Shown in pieces: positions 1-11,300 of a stretch of DNA of 64,000 nt. The notes beneath the pieces were generated by a model. It had not been told where the DNA came from. It searched no databases and saw only the letters and a program-made list of their open reading frames with translations. Numbering within the stretch: the stretch's first letter is position 1; each line of letters starts with the position of its first letter. The DNA lies in assembly GCA_964609675.1 (NCBI GenBank), contig CAZSRX010000024.1, forward strand, positions 1 to 64,000, in the 5' to 3' direction. This stretch comes from CAZSRX01 sp964609675 [NCBI: uncultured Bacteroidota bacterium]. GTDB lineage: Bacteria > CLD3 > SB21. The translations under genes were made by a program, and so were the position numbers.

Positions 1-730
1 AAGTTTTCAGTTAAAGATGGCGCATTTTCAAAAACGCGTTAAGTGCCCGCTAACATAAAGCCGAAATAGACTATTCGTACAGGGATGGTATTTATATTCA
101 TTGAATATTCGAAACGTGTTAATTCTGTAGAATCCTGCCAGAATGACCAAGAAGTCTTTTATGATTATTTCACAAAACCGTATCCTCTGATGAAACCCGG
201 TAAAGTTCTAGCTTCGATGGTTCATCATTCGTGTCGATTTGAATGCTTAAAAGACCCGGATATTTCTCCGCAAGCGGCTTTACGCGGTTGTAGAGAAACA
301 AGTACAAATCCCCGACAGCCCGGCTGTGGATACTGCCTGAAACTTGATTTTCTCCAATAAAATCCTATCGTTTCCTTTTATCCGGAGAGTTCGGATTATA
401 AAAATAATACAAAGCTGTTTGTGGTCATACTTCCAGAAGCAAATGCAGTACCTTGAACGGTATTTGTGTTTTATCAGCCGTGATTACAGACAAGAAAAAC
501 GATTGCCAGAACGTAAAGGAATAGCACCAGTCGGATTGCGCCGGCGCATCCCTTCCGTTCAGTTAAAGGCCAATGGCGACGCCTGCCACTTTCATTCGGA
601 ATAATAAATTGATGCGTAAACCATCTTTATCGGAAACGCAGACTTTTTTTTTTCGATTTTTTTTTTTTTTCGTCTGTCCGCATTACAGCGGTTTAGTATA
701 TAAATTGCCAGAATCGGCCTGAATTGTTTC
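1..730. other. no gene supported (left edge)
   Basis: I see no convincing gene here. Two short open frames (85-360 and 344-604, plus strand) have no recognisable domain, no clear ribosome binding site and unlikely composition. Two long T tracts lie at about 645-671, split by a CGA triplet. They could end transcription of something to the left, but no strong hairpin precedes them. Confidence 0.5.
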
Positions 731-2122
731 TTATTTTTTCCATAAAAAATATATCGGTATTCCCGAAGCGATGATAATCAGGCCCAGGCCGGTATTGCGA
801 ATATCGCCGACCATGATATAAACGATGAAGAACATGGCGATGATGATGTACAGAAGAGGAATAACCGGATAGCCCCAGGTCTTATAGGGTCTTGGCATTT
901 CAGGTTTTTTATGACGCAGGATAATCAGGCCGGTAACCGTAAGCGCATTAAACAGCAGAGAAGCAAAGGTCGTATAGGTCAGTAAATCGCTATAGGTGCC
1001 GGTCAGGGTCAGCGCGGAAGCCCATAAACCCTGATACAGCAGCGCACGAACGGGTGTATGGTATTTCGGATGAATGCGACTGACGGTTCGAAAAAACAAC
1101 CCGTCTTTGGCCATCGCATAATACACGCGCGCGCCGGTCAGGATGAGACCGTTGTTGCATCCAAATGTGGATATCAAAATCGCCACCGTAATTAATGTGA
1201 CGCCCATAGGCCCCATGACCCTATCCATAACTGCCGCGGCTACACGGTTATCCGGCACCTGCGCTATGAGATCAGCCGGCAGAATATAGATGTACGCCAG
1301 CGTGGTTAAGGTATAAACCAGCGTCGTAAGTCCGGTGCCCAGTATCAGAGCGCGCGGCAAGGTCCGCTGGGGTTCCCGGACTTCTTCGGCCGTAAACGTG
1401 ACGCTGTTCCATGCGTCGTAAGCAAACAACGCCTTAGACATCATTACCGCCAGGGCTGCAAAAAAACTCATTGAAAGTGTTTCTGCAGAAAACGCGGCTG
1501 CAGAATTTGTAAAATGCGTACTACTGCCATGGCCGAAAAGAAAGGCCGCGCCGACCAGCAGAATCAGTGCGCCGACCTTAGTAATAGTGAACACGTTCTG
1601 CACCAGCGCGCCGAGCTTCAGACCGAACATATTCAGCGCGGTTAACAACAGAATGCTGCCGATGGCCGCTAACTGAACCGTACTAACCGATACGAACCCA
1701 AAAGATAGGAGGGTATTTGTTTCGGATAATGCCGGTACAAAAACGCCCAGATATTTGACGAAGGCCACGGCAACGCCCGCGATGAATCCCACCTGGATGA
1801 CAAAGAACAGCGCCCAGCCGTAGATAAATCCGGTCATGGAGCTGAAGGCCTCCCGCAGAAACACATACTGCCCGCCGGCTCTGGGCATGGCGGCCGCAAG
1901 CTCGCCGTAACTGAGCGCGCCCAGCACCGTGATCAGGCCGCCGACCAGCCACAAAAGAATAATCCATTCCGGCGAAGCCATATAACCCGCCATCAGCGAA
2001 GGCGCGATAAAAATCGCGGAACCGATCATCGAACCCATAATCAAGGTGGTAGAATCCAGCAAACCAAGGCCCTTTATCAGCGATGGCTCGTGCGGATGCG
2101 GGTCGTTAGGACAATTATTCAT
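731..2122 (-). CDS. APC-family amino acid permease
   Basis: 463-residue integral membrane protein with about twelve hydrophobic segments, the usual size of the amino acid-polyamine-organocation superfamily. The first membrane segment contains GSMIGSAIFIAP (residues 30-41), the broken-helix substrate-site motif of APC/LAT-type carriers. It probably imports or exchanges an amino acid across the inner membrane; the substrate cannot be read from sequence. Its ATG overlaps the end of dnaG by 8 bases on the same strand, so the two are likely co-transcribed and translationally coupled. The nearest relatives in my judgement are YfnA/SteT-like permeases. Confidence 0.9.
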   Translation of the reverse strand: MNNCPNDPHPHEPSLIKGLGLLDSTTLIMGSMIGSAIFIAPSLMAGYMASPEWIILLWLVGGLITVLGALSYGELAAAMPRAGGQYVFLREAFSSMTGFIYGWALFFVIQVGFIAGVAVAFVKYLGVFVPALSETNTLLSFGFVSVSTVQLAAIGSILLLTALNMFGLKLGALVQNVFTITKVGALILLVGAAFLFGHGSSTHFTNSAAAFSAETLSMSFFAALAVMMSKALFAYDAWNSVTFTAEEVREPQRTLPRALILGTGLTTLVYTLTTLAYIYILPADLIAQVPDNRVAAAVMDRVMGPMGVTLITVAILISTFGCNNGLILTGARVYYAMAKDGLFFRTVSRIHPKYHTPVRALLYQGLWASALTLTGTYSDLLTYTTFASLLFNALTVTGLIILRHKKPEMPRPYKTWGYPVIPLLYIIIAMFFIVYIMVGDIRNTGLGLIIIASGIPIYFLWKK

Positions 2123-3974
2123 GCGAAAAACGCTCCGGTGTTTGCCCGGCAGGCTCTATAGGAATAATCTGTTTCTTCTGCCGAATGAGATTAAGTTGCT
2201 GTTGCAGGGTATTACAGGAAGCCAATAGCTGGGATATATCTTCGTTCCGGCTCTCCATCGTTTTGATCGTAAAGCGCAGCGTTTCTATTTTCTTCTGAAT
2301 CTGGTCGCTCTGAATCGCCGCCACACAATCTTCCATAGAAAAACCTTCGGATTCCTCAATCAGCAGGCGGGTTAGCGCTTTTTGTATGGTTTCCGGAAAC
2401 AAACCCATCAAGGCCTCGGCCGAATACGGCTCTTCCATCATGGTCTGACGGAAAATATACTCCGCAACCCGGCGGATAGCGGGATTTTGAAAGTCCTCAA
2501 CCCTGACATAACGAAATATCGCCCTGGCCGTCTCCGGACCTTCCAAAAGCATGAGCCGTATCAGCCCGCGTTCCGAGCGCAGGATTTTCTCGGGTAATTT
2601 GATTTGGGGTTCTGAAGGAACCGCATCTTTCGGCGAGTCGGCAGAAACGGCATTCAGGGCCGATTCTTCCGTACGACCGCTGCGCATCGCCTTGTTCAGT
2701 TCCCGTTGCACTATTTTGTGATCCAAAGCGAATGTATCGGCTATCTCGGTCATGAATAGATTTCTTCGTATCGGGTCCTGAAAGCGCGCGCAGAGGCTTA
2801 ACATTTCTCTCGCCGCCATCGTGCGTTTATTAATGTTGTCAAAATATCCCTGACGCTGGAAATTCTGAACCCGGAAATCAAGATAGGAAGCGGCCTTCTG
2901 AATCCGCTCTTCAAAATTTTCCCGTCCGTATTCCCGTACAAACGAATCGGGGTCGTGTTCCGGAGGAAGCACCACGATTTTTACGGATAGTCCGGCCTCC
3001 AGAAGAATCGCGCCGCCCCGTTCGGCCGCCTTAATCCCCGCCGCATCGCCATCAAAGATCAGCACGACATTCTGCGTATAGCGCCGGATTAGGTTCGCCT
3101 GCTCCCGGGTAAACGCCGTGCCGCTGGATGCCGTGACATGCCGTATGCCGTACTGATGCATACTGATGCAGTCGGCATAGCCTTCCACAATGATAATTTC
3201 GTCTTTCGCCCGCACCGCTTCACGCGCCTGATAGAGTCCATAGAGGACTTTGCCCTTATGGTATATCAGACTTTCCGGCGAATTAAGATACTTCGGCGCG
3301 TCCGGATCTTTGGTTAGCAAACGCGCTCCGAAAGCGATGACGCGTCCGGAGATATTATGTATCGGAAATACCAGACGGTGACGGAAACGGTCATAATACT
3401 GACGCTCTTTATGAGCAATAATCAGGCCGGCCTTTTCGCTCAGCGTCAGGTCAATGGATTTGGATTTCAGATGATTAAGTAATCCGTCCCATTGATCCGG
3501 CGCATAACCGAGTTTGAACTGCAGGATCACGGATTCATCCAAACCGCGGTGCTTCAGATATTCCCGTGCCTGCATGCCCGGCGCGGCAAATAACTGTTCG
3601 GTAAAATAATTCATCGCCGTCTCATGGATGAAATACAGCGCTTCAATCTGGGATCGATCGGCATCGGCTTCCTTGCCGGCATAAACCGGTAGGTCAATCT
3701 GATAGCGATTGGCCAGAAATTGGATGGATTCCACATAACTTATCTTTTCATAGGCTTTGATAAAAGCAATCACATCTCCTCCCGTACCGCACCCGAAACA
3801 GTGAAAAATCTGCTTGTCCGGGCTTACCGTAAAGGACGGTGTTTTCTCGTTGTGAAACGGGCATAGCCCCACGTAATTCTTTCCGCGCAGTTTCAGATTG
3901 ACATACTGCGAGATGACTTCCACAATATCCGCTGTTTGCTTGATTTGGTCAATTTTATGTTGAGGTATTTTCAT
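2115..3974 (-). CDS. dnaG: DNA primase DnaG
   Basis: 619 residues, normal length for bacterial primase, which makes the RNA primers for replication. The N-terminus carries the CHC2 zinc ribbon (C38, H41, C59, C62; GLCPFHNEKTPSF then FHCFGCGTGGD). The catalytic core follows, with a TOPRIM domain showing IIIVEGYADCISM and later VLIFDGDAAGIKAA, which supply the metal-binding Glu and Asp residues. The C-terminal part from about residue 440 is helical and fits the helicase-binding domain. The start MKIPQHKIDQIKQ is typical of the family. It lies downstream of a polyprenol-kinase-like gene and overlaps the permease gene after it. Confidence 0.97.
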   Translation of the reverse strand: MKIPQHKIDQIKQTADIVEVISQYVNLKLRGKNYVGLCPFHNEKTPSFTVSPDKQIFHCFGCGTGGDVIAFIKAYEKISYVESIQFLANRYQIDLPVYAGKEADADRSQIEALYFIHETAMNYFTEQLFAAPGMQAREYLKHRGLDESVILQFKLGYAPDQWDGLLNHLKSKSIDLTLSEKAGLIIAHKERQYYDRFRHRLVFPIHNISGRVIAFGARLLTKDPDAPKYLNSPESLIYHKGKVLYGLYQAREAVRAKDEIIIVEGYADCISMHQYGIRHVTASSGTAFTREQANLIRRYTQNVVLIFDGDAAGIKAAERGGAILLEAGLSVKIVVLPPEHDPDSFVREYGRENFEERIQKAASYLDFRVQNFQRQGYFDNINKRTMAAREMLSLCARFQDPIRRNLFMTEIADTFALDHKIVQRELNKAMRSGRTEESALNAVSADSPKDAVPSEPQIKLPEKILRSERGLIRLMLLEGPETARAIFRYVRVEDFQNPAIRRVAEYIFRQTMMEEPYSAEALMGLFPETIQKALTRLLIEESEGFSMEDCVAAIQSDQIQKKIETLRFTIKTMESRNEDISQLLASCNTLQQQLNLIRQKKQIIPIEPAGQTPERFSHE

Positions 3975-3995
3975 GTTCCGTTGTTTATGACTTTT

Positions 3996-4634
3996 TTAAA
4001 TCCATAGGCCCATCTCGGCTGAACTTAAGTCTTTCAGTCCAATGATGTATAACAATTCCATCATGCTGCCGGCAATCAGGGGTACGCGGATATTGTCGTT
4101 GGTATGCATCGGTATCACTTCCATTACGCTGATGAGTAAGGCGCCGGTTAATTTTACAAGCAGGGGCAGCACCGGAAAAAACAACGCCATCACAAGAACG
4201 GTGATCAGACAGGAGAGGAATCCCTCGGCCGATTTGTTAAACAGCGGTGTTCGTCCGAATGGTTTCCCGACAAGCCCGGCCATGCCATCGCCGGCAATAA
4301 ATCCGGCAAGCGCAAATATTGCGACATATTTATGAAACAACAACACACAAAGGAAACAGGATAAAAATAAATACGTCGCTGCAGTTATGGAACGGTTTTC
4401 GCCGGGTCTCAGCATAGCGCCAAAGAAAGTAAGAAATACCCGGCCGGCTCTCTGCATACTTAAACGCAGGATTTCTGTAACCAGCGCAAGGGCCAGGAGT
4501 GAACCCGTAAGTATTAGAATCCATTCATAATCCAGATACAGATACGCCATGGGTATAGCCAGACAGGCCAAATGGATAGCTTTACGATATATCTCGAAAG
4601 AATATGAAAATCCGGTAGTTGCCTGGTGAATCAT
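3996..4634 (-). CDS. polyprenol/dolichol kinase-like membrane protein
   Basis: 212-residue multi-pass membrane protein. It shows the conserved blocks of the SEC59/VTE5-type CTP-dependent kinase and cytidylyltransferase-related family: EIYRKAIHL (14-22), AGDGMAGLVGKPFGR (114-128) and KSAEGFLSC (134-142). Known members phosphorylate dolichol, phytol or diacylglycerol with CTP at a membrane. The lipid used here is unknown; a polyprenol or isoprenoid alcohol is the natural guess. It lies 21 bases upstream of dnaG on the same strand, so it may be the first gene of a kinase-dnaG-permease unit. Confidence 0.75.
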   Translation of the reverse strand: MIHQATTGFSYSFEIYRKAIHLACLAIPMAYLYLDYEWILILTGSLLALALVTEILRLSMQRAGRVFLTFFGAMLRPGENRSITAATYLFLSCFLCVLLFHKYVAIFALAGFIAGDGMAGLVGKPFGRTPLFNKSAEGFLSCLITVLVMALFFPVLPLLVKLTGALLISVMEVIPMHTNDNIRVPLIAGSMMELLYIIGLKDLSSAEMGLWI

Positions 4635-4990
4635 ATGGCCGTGTCTTTAATTTAGAAAGTACCGACGAATATAAAAGACTCTGAAATGTAAAGCAAAAAA
4701 TATTTTGAACCTGCGGCGAACATTTTTTTCGAATACCCGGCCGATCCAAAAACAATTTTTTTTTTGATTGTATCGTCTAAAAGAAAAACGATTGGGGTTA
4801 CTTTTGAAATGGGCGTTACAGCGATTCCACCGGATTGATTGTTCCCATCAGCGTCCGGATTTCCTGAGGATACGGGATTAACGCAGCTAAATTTGTCCGG
4901 ATAAGGAACGGCCTCTGGTTTCTTCGCGTCGAAAATATCAGTGTTTTTAAACAAAAAAGCGTACTACGCTAATCAATAAATCATTTGTTA
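4635..4990. other. intergenic, no supported gene
   Basis: 356 bases between the polyprenol-kinase-like gene and the end of a sensor kinase gene, both on the minus strand. A 100-codon open frame on the minus strand (4652-4954) has low-complexity, non-conserved-looking sequence and I do not accept it. The stretch probably holds the promoter of the kinase-dnaG unit. No clear terminator hairpin is visible for the sensor gene. Confidence 0.45.
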
Positions 4991-7900
4991 TTAATCCATC
5001 GGTATATCAACTATTATTTCCGTACCATCGGTCACATCCGGATTCACACTAATAATCCCCTTATGCTTCTGCACGATCCCGTAACTAATCGACAATCCAA
5101 GCCCCATACCGCTGCCGACATCCTTGGTTGTAAAAAAGGGATCGAATATTTTATCTCTGATATTGGCGGGAATTCCGGTGCCGTCATCACGGATTGTTAC
5201 ACGCGCCTTGCGCATACCGGACCCGGCTTGGATTAATTCCGTTGATATCCAGATATTGCCCTTTTCACGTTGATCATTTCGGTTCCGTTCCATAATCGCC
5301 TCGGCCGCGTTAATCAGCAGGTTCATAAACACCTGATTCAGTTGCCCCGGATAACACATAAACGGTGGCATGGAAGCATACTGCCTGTGTATAATGACGT
5401 GTCGTTCATAATTTGGGATAAATAATGAAACGGTGCTCTCCAGATTTTCATGAAGGTCCGCCTGCTTGTATTCCGCTTCATCCAGACGTGAAAAACTCCG
5501 GAGATTGAAAATGATTTTTTTGATACGTTCGACCGCCTCCGTACAGCTTTTTAATATATAGTCGGCCTCTGATAAGGAATCATGAAGCTGTTCTTCATGT
5601 GCGGGATCAACTTTGATTTTATAAAACAGATCGATATACTGGGCGAGCAGGGGCAGATATCCGTTTATCACGGTAATAGGGTTGTTGATTTCATGGGCCA
5701 TGCCGGCCACCAACTGACCCAGGGAAGACATTTTCGCGGACTGCACCAACTGCATTTGCGTGGTTTTGAGGTTCTCCAGCGCTGACTCCAAATCCTTTTT
5801 CTGGGCTTCCACCTGCATGGTTTTAATCCGGACTAGCTCTTCCAGTTCTGTCTGACGTTTCCGGAGTTGCTTGACCCGAAAACGATACAGGCCGATCGCT
5901 GATCCTGAAATGATCAACCCGCAAAATAAATAAAACCAGACGGTCTGATAAATAAACGGTTTTTGATAAAACCTAAGGACGGCACCGTCATCGTTCCAAA
6001 CACCGCTGTTGTTGCAGGCCTGTACGCGAAAAATATACCGGCCGTGAGAAAGATTGGTGTAATACGCGACGCGCCGCGAACCTGCGTCGATCCACTCGCT
6101 GTCAAAACCTTCCAGCCTATAGCGGAAACGGACTTTTTCCGGCGCCAGATAACTCAGACCGGTATAATGAAACTCGACGCGTTCAGTGCCCGGTTCAAAG
6201 CGTATGGCATCGGGTTGAGACGGATAATCGGATGTTGAAATAAATTTTCCATCCGTTATAACGCGTTCGATGATAACCGGCGGCGGAAAAGTATTTTCGA
6301 TAATTCGGCCGGGATCCACCACCGCGGCGCCGGTAATGGTTGGAAACCACAGACGGCCGTCGGAAGCCCGAAAACCGGAAGGCTGGCCGGTATTGCATTC
6401 GGCGCTGCCCATACCTTCCGCTTCGCCGAAAACGGTACAGGTAACCTTCGATATTTTACCGTCCGCCACAGCGTTCAGTTCCTGCAGCGATACACGGAAT
6501 ACGCCGTTATTAGAACTCATCCACAGATGGCCACGCCGATCATCCAATATGGAAAATACGCCGTCATCATGCAAACCCTGAGCTGTGGTTATCGCCGTTA
6601 CGCGCCCATCTTTGAACCGGTTTATTCCCCCGCCATAGGTGCCAATCCACAAAACACGCTCCTGATCTTCATAGAAGTCAATGACGATATTACTGCCAAG
6701 ACCATTTTTAATGTTCCACGTATGGATCGCACCATGGTAATACCGGTGAAACCCTTCATTGGTGCCTATCCATAACGAACTGTCGCTTCCGGCCAGCAGC
6801 GTTCTGACGATATTGTTGGGTAAGCTGTTGCCCGTATTGTACACCATCGCCACACGGCCGTTGCGCAACTGTACCAGCCCGTTTTGAGTACCGACCCAGA
6901 AACACCCCTCAGCATCCTCGGTCATACACCGCACCGTGTTGGAACTGACCGCTGCAATTTCCGGATAAAGGGTAAATCTTCCGGCCGCATACCGGCATAA
7001 ACCGGCTACACGGGTACCGAACCACATATCACCCTTCCGGTCGCGATAAATCGCCGTTACCACGTTATGCGCGAGGCCGTCGCGCGTGGTCAATACGGTT
7101 ATGGTCTGCCGGCTCATGCGCGCCACTCCGCCGCCGTCGGTACCGAACCATAATGTACCGTCCGGCTCCTCATAAACCGACCAGATCATGTCGTGCGGCA
7201 GACCGTTACGGGTGGTACAAGAATAAAAACTGCAGTCACTGATGCGGCCAAGCCCGCCGCCGCCTGTCCCAATCCAAACACTGCCCTCGCGGTCCTCGCA
7301 CACGGACATGATTACGTTCAGCGGAAGACCGTCCCGAACCGTCAGCGTTTCACTTTTACTGCCGCGAAGCCGATATAATCCGTGGGCATCTGTTCCTATC
7401 CACAGGGAGCCGTGCCGGTCGGAAAAAATCGTTGTAATCAGGGCATCCGAGGGCACGGAGGAAACCCGTCCAAAAGTCCCGTTGTCTAAACGGTTGAGTC
7501 CCCCGCCCCAGGTACCGATCCACAGGCATCCGGATGAATCGGCGAGCAGTGACCGAACCGTGTTATGCGACAATCCGTTGCGGGTTGTGAAAGCTTGAAA
7601 AGATTTTCCGTCGTATCGGCTCAGTCCCCCTCCGTCCGTACCCATCCAGATATATCCTTTCGCATCCTTGCATAAAGCAAGAACATGATTGCTGGATAAC
7701 CCATCGGCGGTTGTGTAATTCCTGAAACGGCTGTTTTCATAATGAAACAACCCCCGGCCATCGGTGCCGATCCATAATGCATGGCCGTCGATCAGCAAGG
7801 CGCGCACAGGCTCGTTGGTTAGTCCCTGCGCTTCACCGTAAAAAGTAAACGCACCCCGCTCCATCTTAACCAAACCGCCCCACGTTCCCATCCACAACAC

Positions 7901-8194
7901 GCCGCCGGAATCCTCCGCCAGCGTAGCTATAAAATTATTTTTTATGGCTTCCGTATTTTTTTTATCGAAGAGGGTAAATTGTACGCCGTCAAAACGCACC
8001 AGCCCTTCCTGGGTCCCGGTCCAGATATAGCCGTCGCGAGTCTGAAGAACCGCGTTGGCAGAATTTTGCGGAAGGCCGTCTTTCTTGTTCCAGAATTTCA
8101 GCATGTATTGCGAAAGACCTTTATCCGGATCAACGCCCCTCGCCTGTTCGGCCACAAACATCAGCATAAGATATAATGTTAATCTCGGTATCAT
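4991..8194 (-). CDS. giant propeller sensor histidine kinase (Reg_prop/Y_Y_Y)
   Basis: 1067 residues. A short signal peptide is followed by about 13 two-component-regulator propeller repeats, each ending in xLWIGT-type motifs (YIWTGT, VLWMGT, ALWIGT and so on) and spaced by DGL turns, filling residues 25-620. A Y_Y_Y domain follows (about 670-760, with FRYRLEGFDSEW), then one membrane helix near 770-790 and a coiled coil. The kinase has H-box GMAHEINNP (His834), N-box NLLINAAEA and ATP loops DDGTGIP and [12 protein letters not shown]. It probably senses a periplasmic ligand, perhaps a glycan as in Bacteroidota hybrid systems. Unlike those, it ends after the ATPase domain with no receiver or AraC-type DNA-binding domain. 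It is a tandem paralogue of the next gene; no regulator is adjacent. Confidence 0.9.
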   Translation of the reverse strand: MIPRLTLYLMLMFVAEQARGVDPDKGLSQYMLKFWNKKDGLPQNSANAVLQTRDGYIWTGTQEGLVRFDGVQFTLFDKKNTEAIKNNFIATLAEDSGGVLWMGTWGGLVKMERGAFTFYGEAQGLTNEPVRALLIDGHALWIGTDGRGLFHYENSRFRNYTTADGLSSNHVLALCKDAKGYIWMGTDGGGLSRYDGKSFQAFTTRNGLSHNTVRSLLADSSGCLWIGTWGGGLNRLDNGTFGRVSSVPSDALITTIFSDRHGSLWIGTDAHGLYRLRGSKSETLTVRDGLPLNVIMSVCEDREGSVWIGTGGGGLGRISDCSFYSCTTRNGLPHDMIWSVYEEPDGTLWFGTDGGGVARMSRQTITVLTTRDGLAHNVVTAIYRDRKGDMWFGTRVAGLCRYAAGRFTLYPEIAAVSSNTVRCMTEDAEGCFWVGTQNGLVQLRNGRVAMVYNTGNSLPNNIVRTLLAGSDSSLWIGTNEGFHRYYHGAIHTWNIKNGLGSNIVIDFYEDQERVLWIGTYGGGINRFKDGRVTAITTAQGLHDDGVFSILDDRRGHLWMSSNNGVFRVSLQELNAVADGKISKVTCTVFGEAEGMGSAECNTGQPSGFRASDGRLWFPTITGAAVVDPGRIIENTFPPPVIIERVITDGKFISTSDYPSQPDAIRFEPGTERVEFHYTGLSYLAPEKVRFRYRLEGFDSEWIDAGSRRVAYYTNLSHGRYIFRVQACNNSGVWNDDGAVLRFYQKPFIYQTVWFYLFCGLIISGSAIGLYRFRVKQLRKRQTELEELVRIKTMQVEAQKKDLESALENLKTTQMQLVQSAKMSSLGQLVAGMAHEINNPITVINGYLPLLAQYIDLFYKIKVDPAHEEQLHDSLSEADYILKSCTEAVERIKKIIFNLRSFSRLDEAEYKQADLHENLESTVSLFIPNYERHVIIHRQYASMPPFMCYPGQLNQVFMNLLINAAEAIMERNRNDQREKGNIWISTELIQAGSGMRKARVTIRDDGTGIPANIRDKIFDPFFTTKDVGSGMGLGLSISYGIVQKHKGIISVNPDVTDGTEIIVDIPMD

Positions 8195-8323
8195 CCGTTA
8201 TTGTTATCTGAAGTTAAACGATCTAAAGCGTCGGGTGGGGTTAAATTGATTTTAATATGTATCTGAGCGCAAACAAGTCAATGGGGTGATAAATTTCAGG
8301 AGATGAAGGTCTTATTCTTAATA

Positions 8324-11300
8324 TCAATTTTTAGAGGTGTCAGCAGGCATATCTCTGCGGCGTATCGGTAATGTAATTTTAAATTCCGTTCTGACGCCGG
8401 GCGTGCTTTCAAAGTATATCGTACCCTTGTGATTTTCAATTATTTTATAGGAAATTGATAAACCCAGTCCGGTGCCTTTACCGACCGGTTTGGTGGTAAA
8501 GAACGGATCAAATATACGGTGGCGAATTTCGGGCGGTATACCGACCCCGTTGTCGGCTATCGTAATCAATACGTTGTTCTGACCGGCTGTTGTACGAATC
8601 CACACGTCGCCGTTTTTGGGTATCGCCTGAAACGCGTTGGTCAGCAGGTTCATCAGTACCTGGTTGATATGGCCGGGATTGCAATATACCGGCGGCAGCT
8701 CGCCGTATTCCCGGTGAATTTCAATGCGGTTTTTATGCTCGGACTTAAGGATATTCAGCGTACTTTCAATGCTGTCGTTCAGCGATACTTCTTTGAAGTC
8801 CGTTTCGTTCGAGCGGGAGAATTCTTTAAGGTTCTCGACAATTTTTCGGGTACGTTCCACACCGTCCTGCATTTCATTTACGATGCGTGGCAAATCGGCG
8901 ATATATTTGGAAACGTTCGAGGTCTGACACCAGTGATACAGCGTTTCTAATTTCTTTTTTACGGATTCTTCGCCGCTGTCTCCGTTTAACTGCTTATAGT
9001 TCTGGTTTTCCAGAAGATCCTGAATCAGTTCAAAAAGTTTTTTAATTTCAATCGTACGACGCTCCAGCACGTAAATATTGCCCTTGATGAAGGTAACGGG
9101 GTTGTTGATTTCATGGGCAATCCCGGCGACTAACTGACCCAGCGAAGCCATCTTTTCGGTATGTACCAGTTGGGCCTGAGCTTCTTTCAATTCTTGCAGA
9201 ACTTTTTCAACTTTTTCTTTTTCTCTCGAAAGTTCGCGGGTTCTTGCTACGACGCGCTTTTCAAGCTCCAAATTACGGTTTTCAACCATACTGATACGGA
9301 ACTGGTAAATGGTGTAAGCGGCCAGAACGATAAAAGCGACAATAAACGTGAGAAACCACCAGGTTTTCCAGAATGGCGCGGTTATTGTGAAACGGAAGGC
9401 CAGAGGTTTTTCGCTCCATACCCCCGCGGCATTGGAGGCAATGACCTCAAAGATATAATCCCCTTCATTCAGATTGGTATAACGGATTTTATTCTCCGTA
9501 TTAGGATCCGACCAGTCCTTGTCAAAACCCAGCAGGCGGTACTGATATTTAACTTCGCTTTCATCCTTATACGAAGGCGCCACAAATTCGAATGTGATGA
9601 TGCTTTCGTCGTAGTTTAAAATCACCTGGGATCTGGTGTCCGATTCATCCTCTGTTTTTAAATAATTTTTCTGAAATTGGGATTGCTTCAGCTGACGAAC
9701 GAGTTTCTGTGACTGGTTTTCAATCAGGACATGGGTTAAAAACACCGACGGAGGCGTTTGGTTCTTCTGCCGGCTACTGTGTGCGGGTATGACGGTCAGG
9801 CCGGAAGAGGTCCCTACCCACAATCGTTGCATGGCGTCAATCCACAGCGAATTATGCGTGCTGATTTCGCTGTTAATCAGTCCACGCCGGTTATTGTAGA
9901 TATTTATTACCTTTTGGGCACGTGGATCTATCTGGTTCAGCCCGTTATTGGTACCGACCCATAAATAGCCGCAGCTGTCTGTGATAATCGCGTTGACGGT
10001 GTTGTCCGAGAGTCCGTCTTTCATGGAAAAAGTCTCCACAATCCCATGAAGAGAATAGCCGGCTTCCAGCGCCCGTTCCGGAAGCAGATTGATATTGATT
10101 TTGGTCAGCCCGGATTCGCCGCCGACCCACAATTGGCCATCCCGGTCTTCCTGAATGGCCAGTACGGTGTTATCCGCCATACCGTCATCCTTGGTAAAAC
10201 AGCGGAAGCGGTCCTGTTGCGGATTCAGCATCGCAACGCCGCCGCCGATAAGCCCCGCCCAGATCCGTCCTTTACGGTCCTCATAAACGCACCAGGCGTT
10301 GTTGTTGATAAGCCCGTCTTTCATATTATAAAACCGGACCCGTCGTCGCCCGAAATCATCCACCGTGATTTTCCCGATGCCGTTATCCACGCTGACAAAC
10401 CAGATATTATTATCCCGGTCCGCAAAGATGTCCGAAATCCATTTGTTTTTTATCACGTCCTCATCCGCGAGCGTCACTACATAAAACTGCCGCATCCGGA
10501 AGGACTGACTGATGAGCCCCTTTACTTTGCGTATTCGCTGGTCGCTGAGGCGCGGATAACGTTGAAAGTAATCCCTCGGTATCAAAATCTGCAGGCCGTT
10601 TCGGGAAGCCAGCCAGATCAGATTGTCCTTATCCACGGCGATATCCCAGATATTGGAACTCACCAGCCCATCGTTCGATTGGTATCGGTCAAAGCGTTTA
10701 AAATCATACACCGCCAGCCCGTCGAAGGTTGCAATTAAATACATGGTCGGATCATACGCGACAATGGCCAGAACGGCTTTATTGGGAAGGCCTTCTTCTT
10801 CGGTATACGAAAGGGATTCTTCCGACAACAGTTTGGTCACGCCGTCGGCATAGGTGCCAAACCAGAAATTATTTTCCTGATCTTCCAGAATAGTATTAAA
10901 CTGATTACTGCCCAGGCCATTCTGCGCGGTATATTTTTTAAACGTAAGTTCTTGGCCGCTGATCGTTATACGGTTTAGCCCCGACTCTGTGGCCACCCAC
11001 ACGGCTCCGGTATGGTCCTTCGCGATATGACGGATGGAATTGCTGATCAGACCGTTACGCGTTGTATAATTGGCAATGACCCCGTTCTCTATTCTGGATA
11101 AACCAAAGGTCGTGCCCGCCCACAAACGGCCCGAATCCCACAACAGGGTCTCTACGCGGTTGTTGATCAGGCCGTCCCGTGCTGTCAGGTTTTGGACGCG
11201 GACAGAATCTTCCCCGACTAATTCCACATAGGCAATGCCTTCCTGGGTGCCTGCTATGATATGATTCCTGTCATCCGCAGCCAAAGTATATACAATATCA

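Noticed and set aside
85-604. Two overlapping plus-strand open frames of 91 and 86 codons at the left edge
   Set aside because: No domain, no ribosome binding site, odd amino-acid composition, and no link to neighbours.
645-671. Long T tracts as a terminator
   Set aside because: The flanking bases can form only a very weak stem, so a terminator is not supported on either strand.
4652-4954. 100-codon minus-strand open frame upstream of the first sensor's end
   Set aside because: Sequence is low-complexity and not family-like; it fills a promoter region and has no convincing start signal.
10046-10738. 230-codon plus-strand open frame inside the second sensor gene
   Set aside because: It lies wholly antisense to a well-supported propeller domain with regular WxGT repeats and has no recognisable features of its own.
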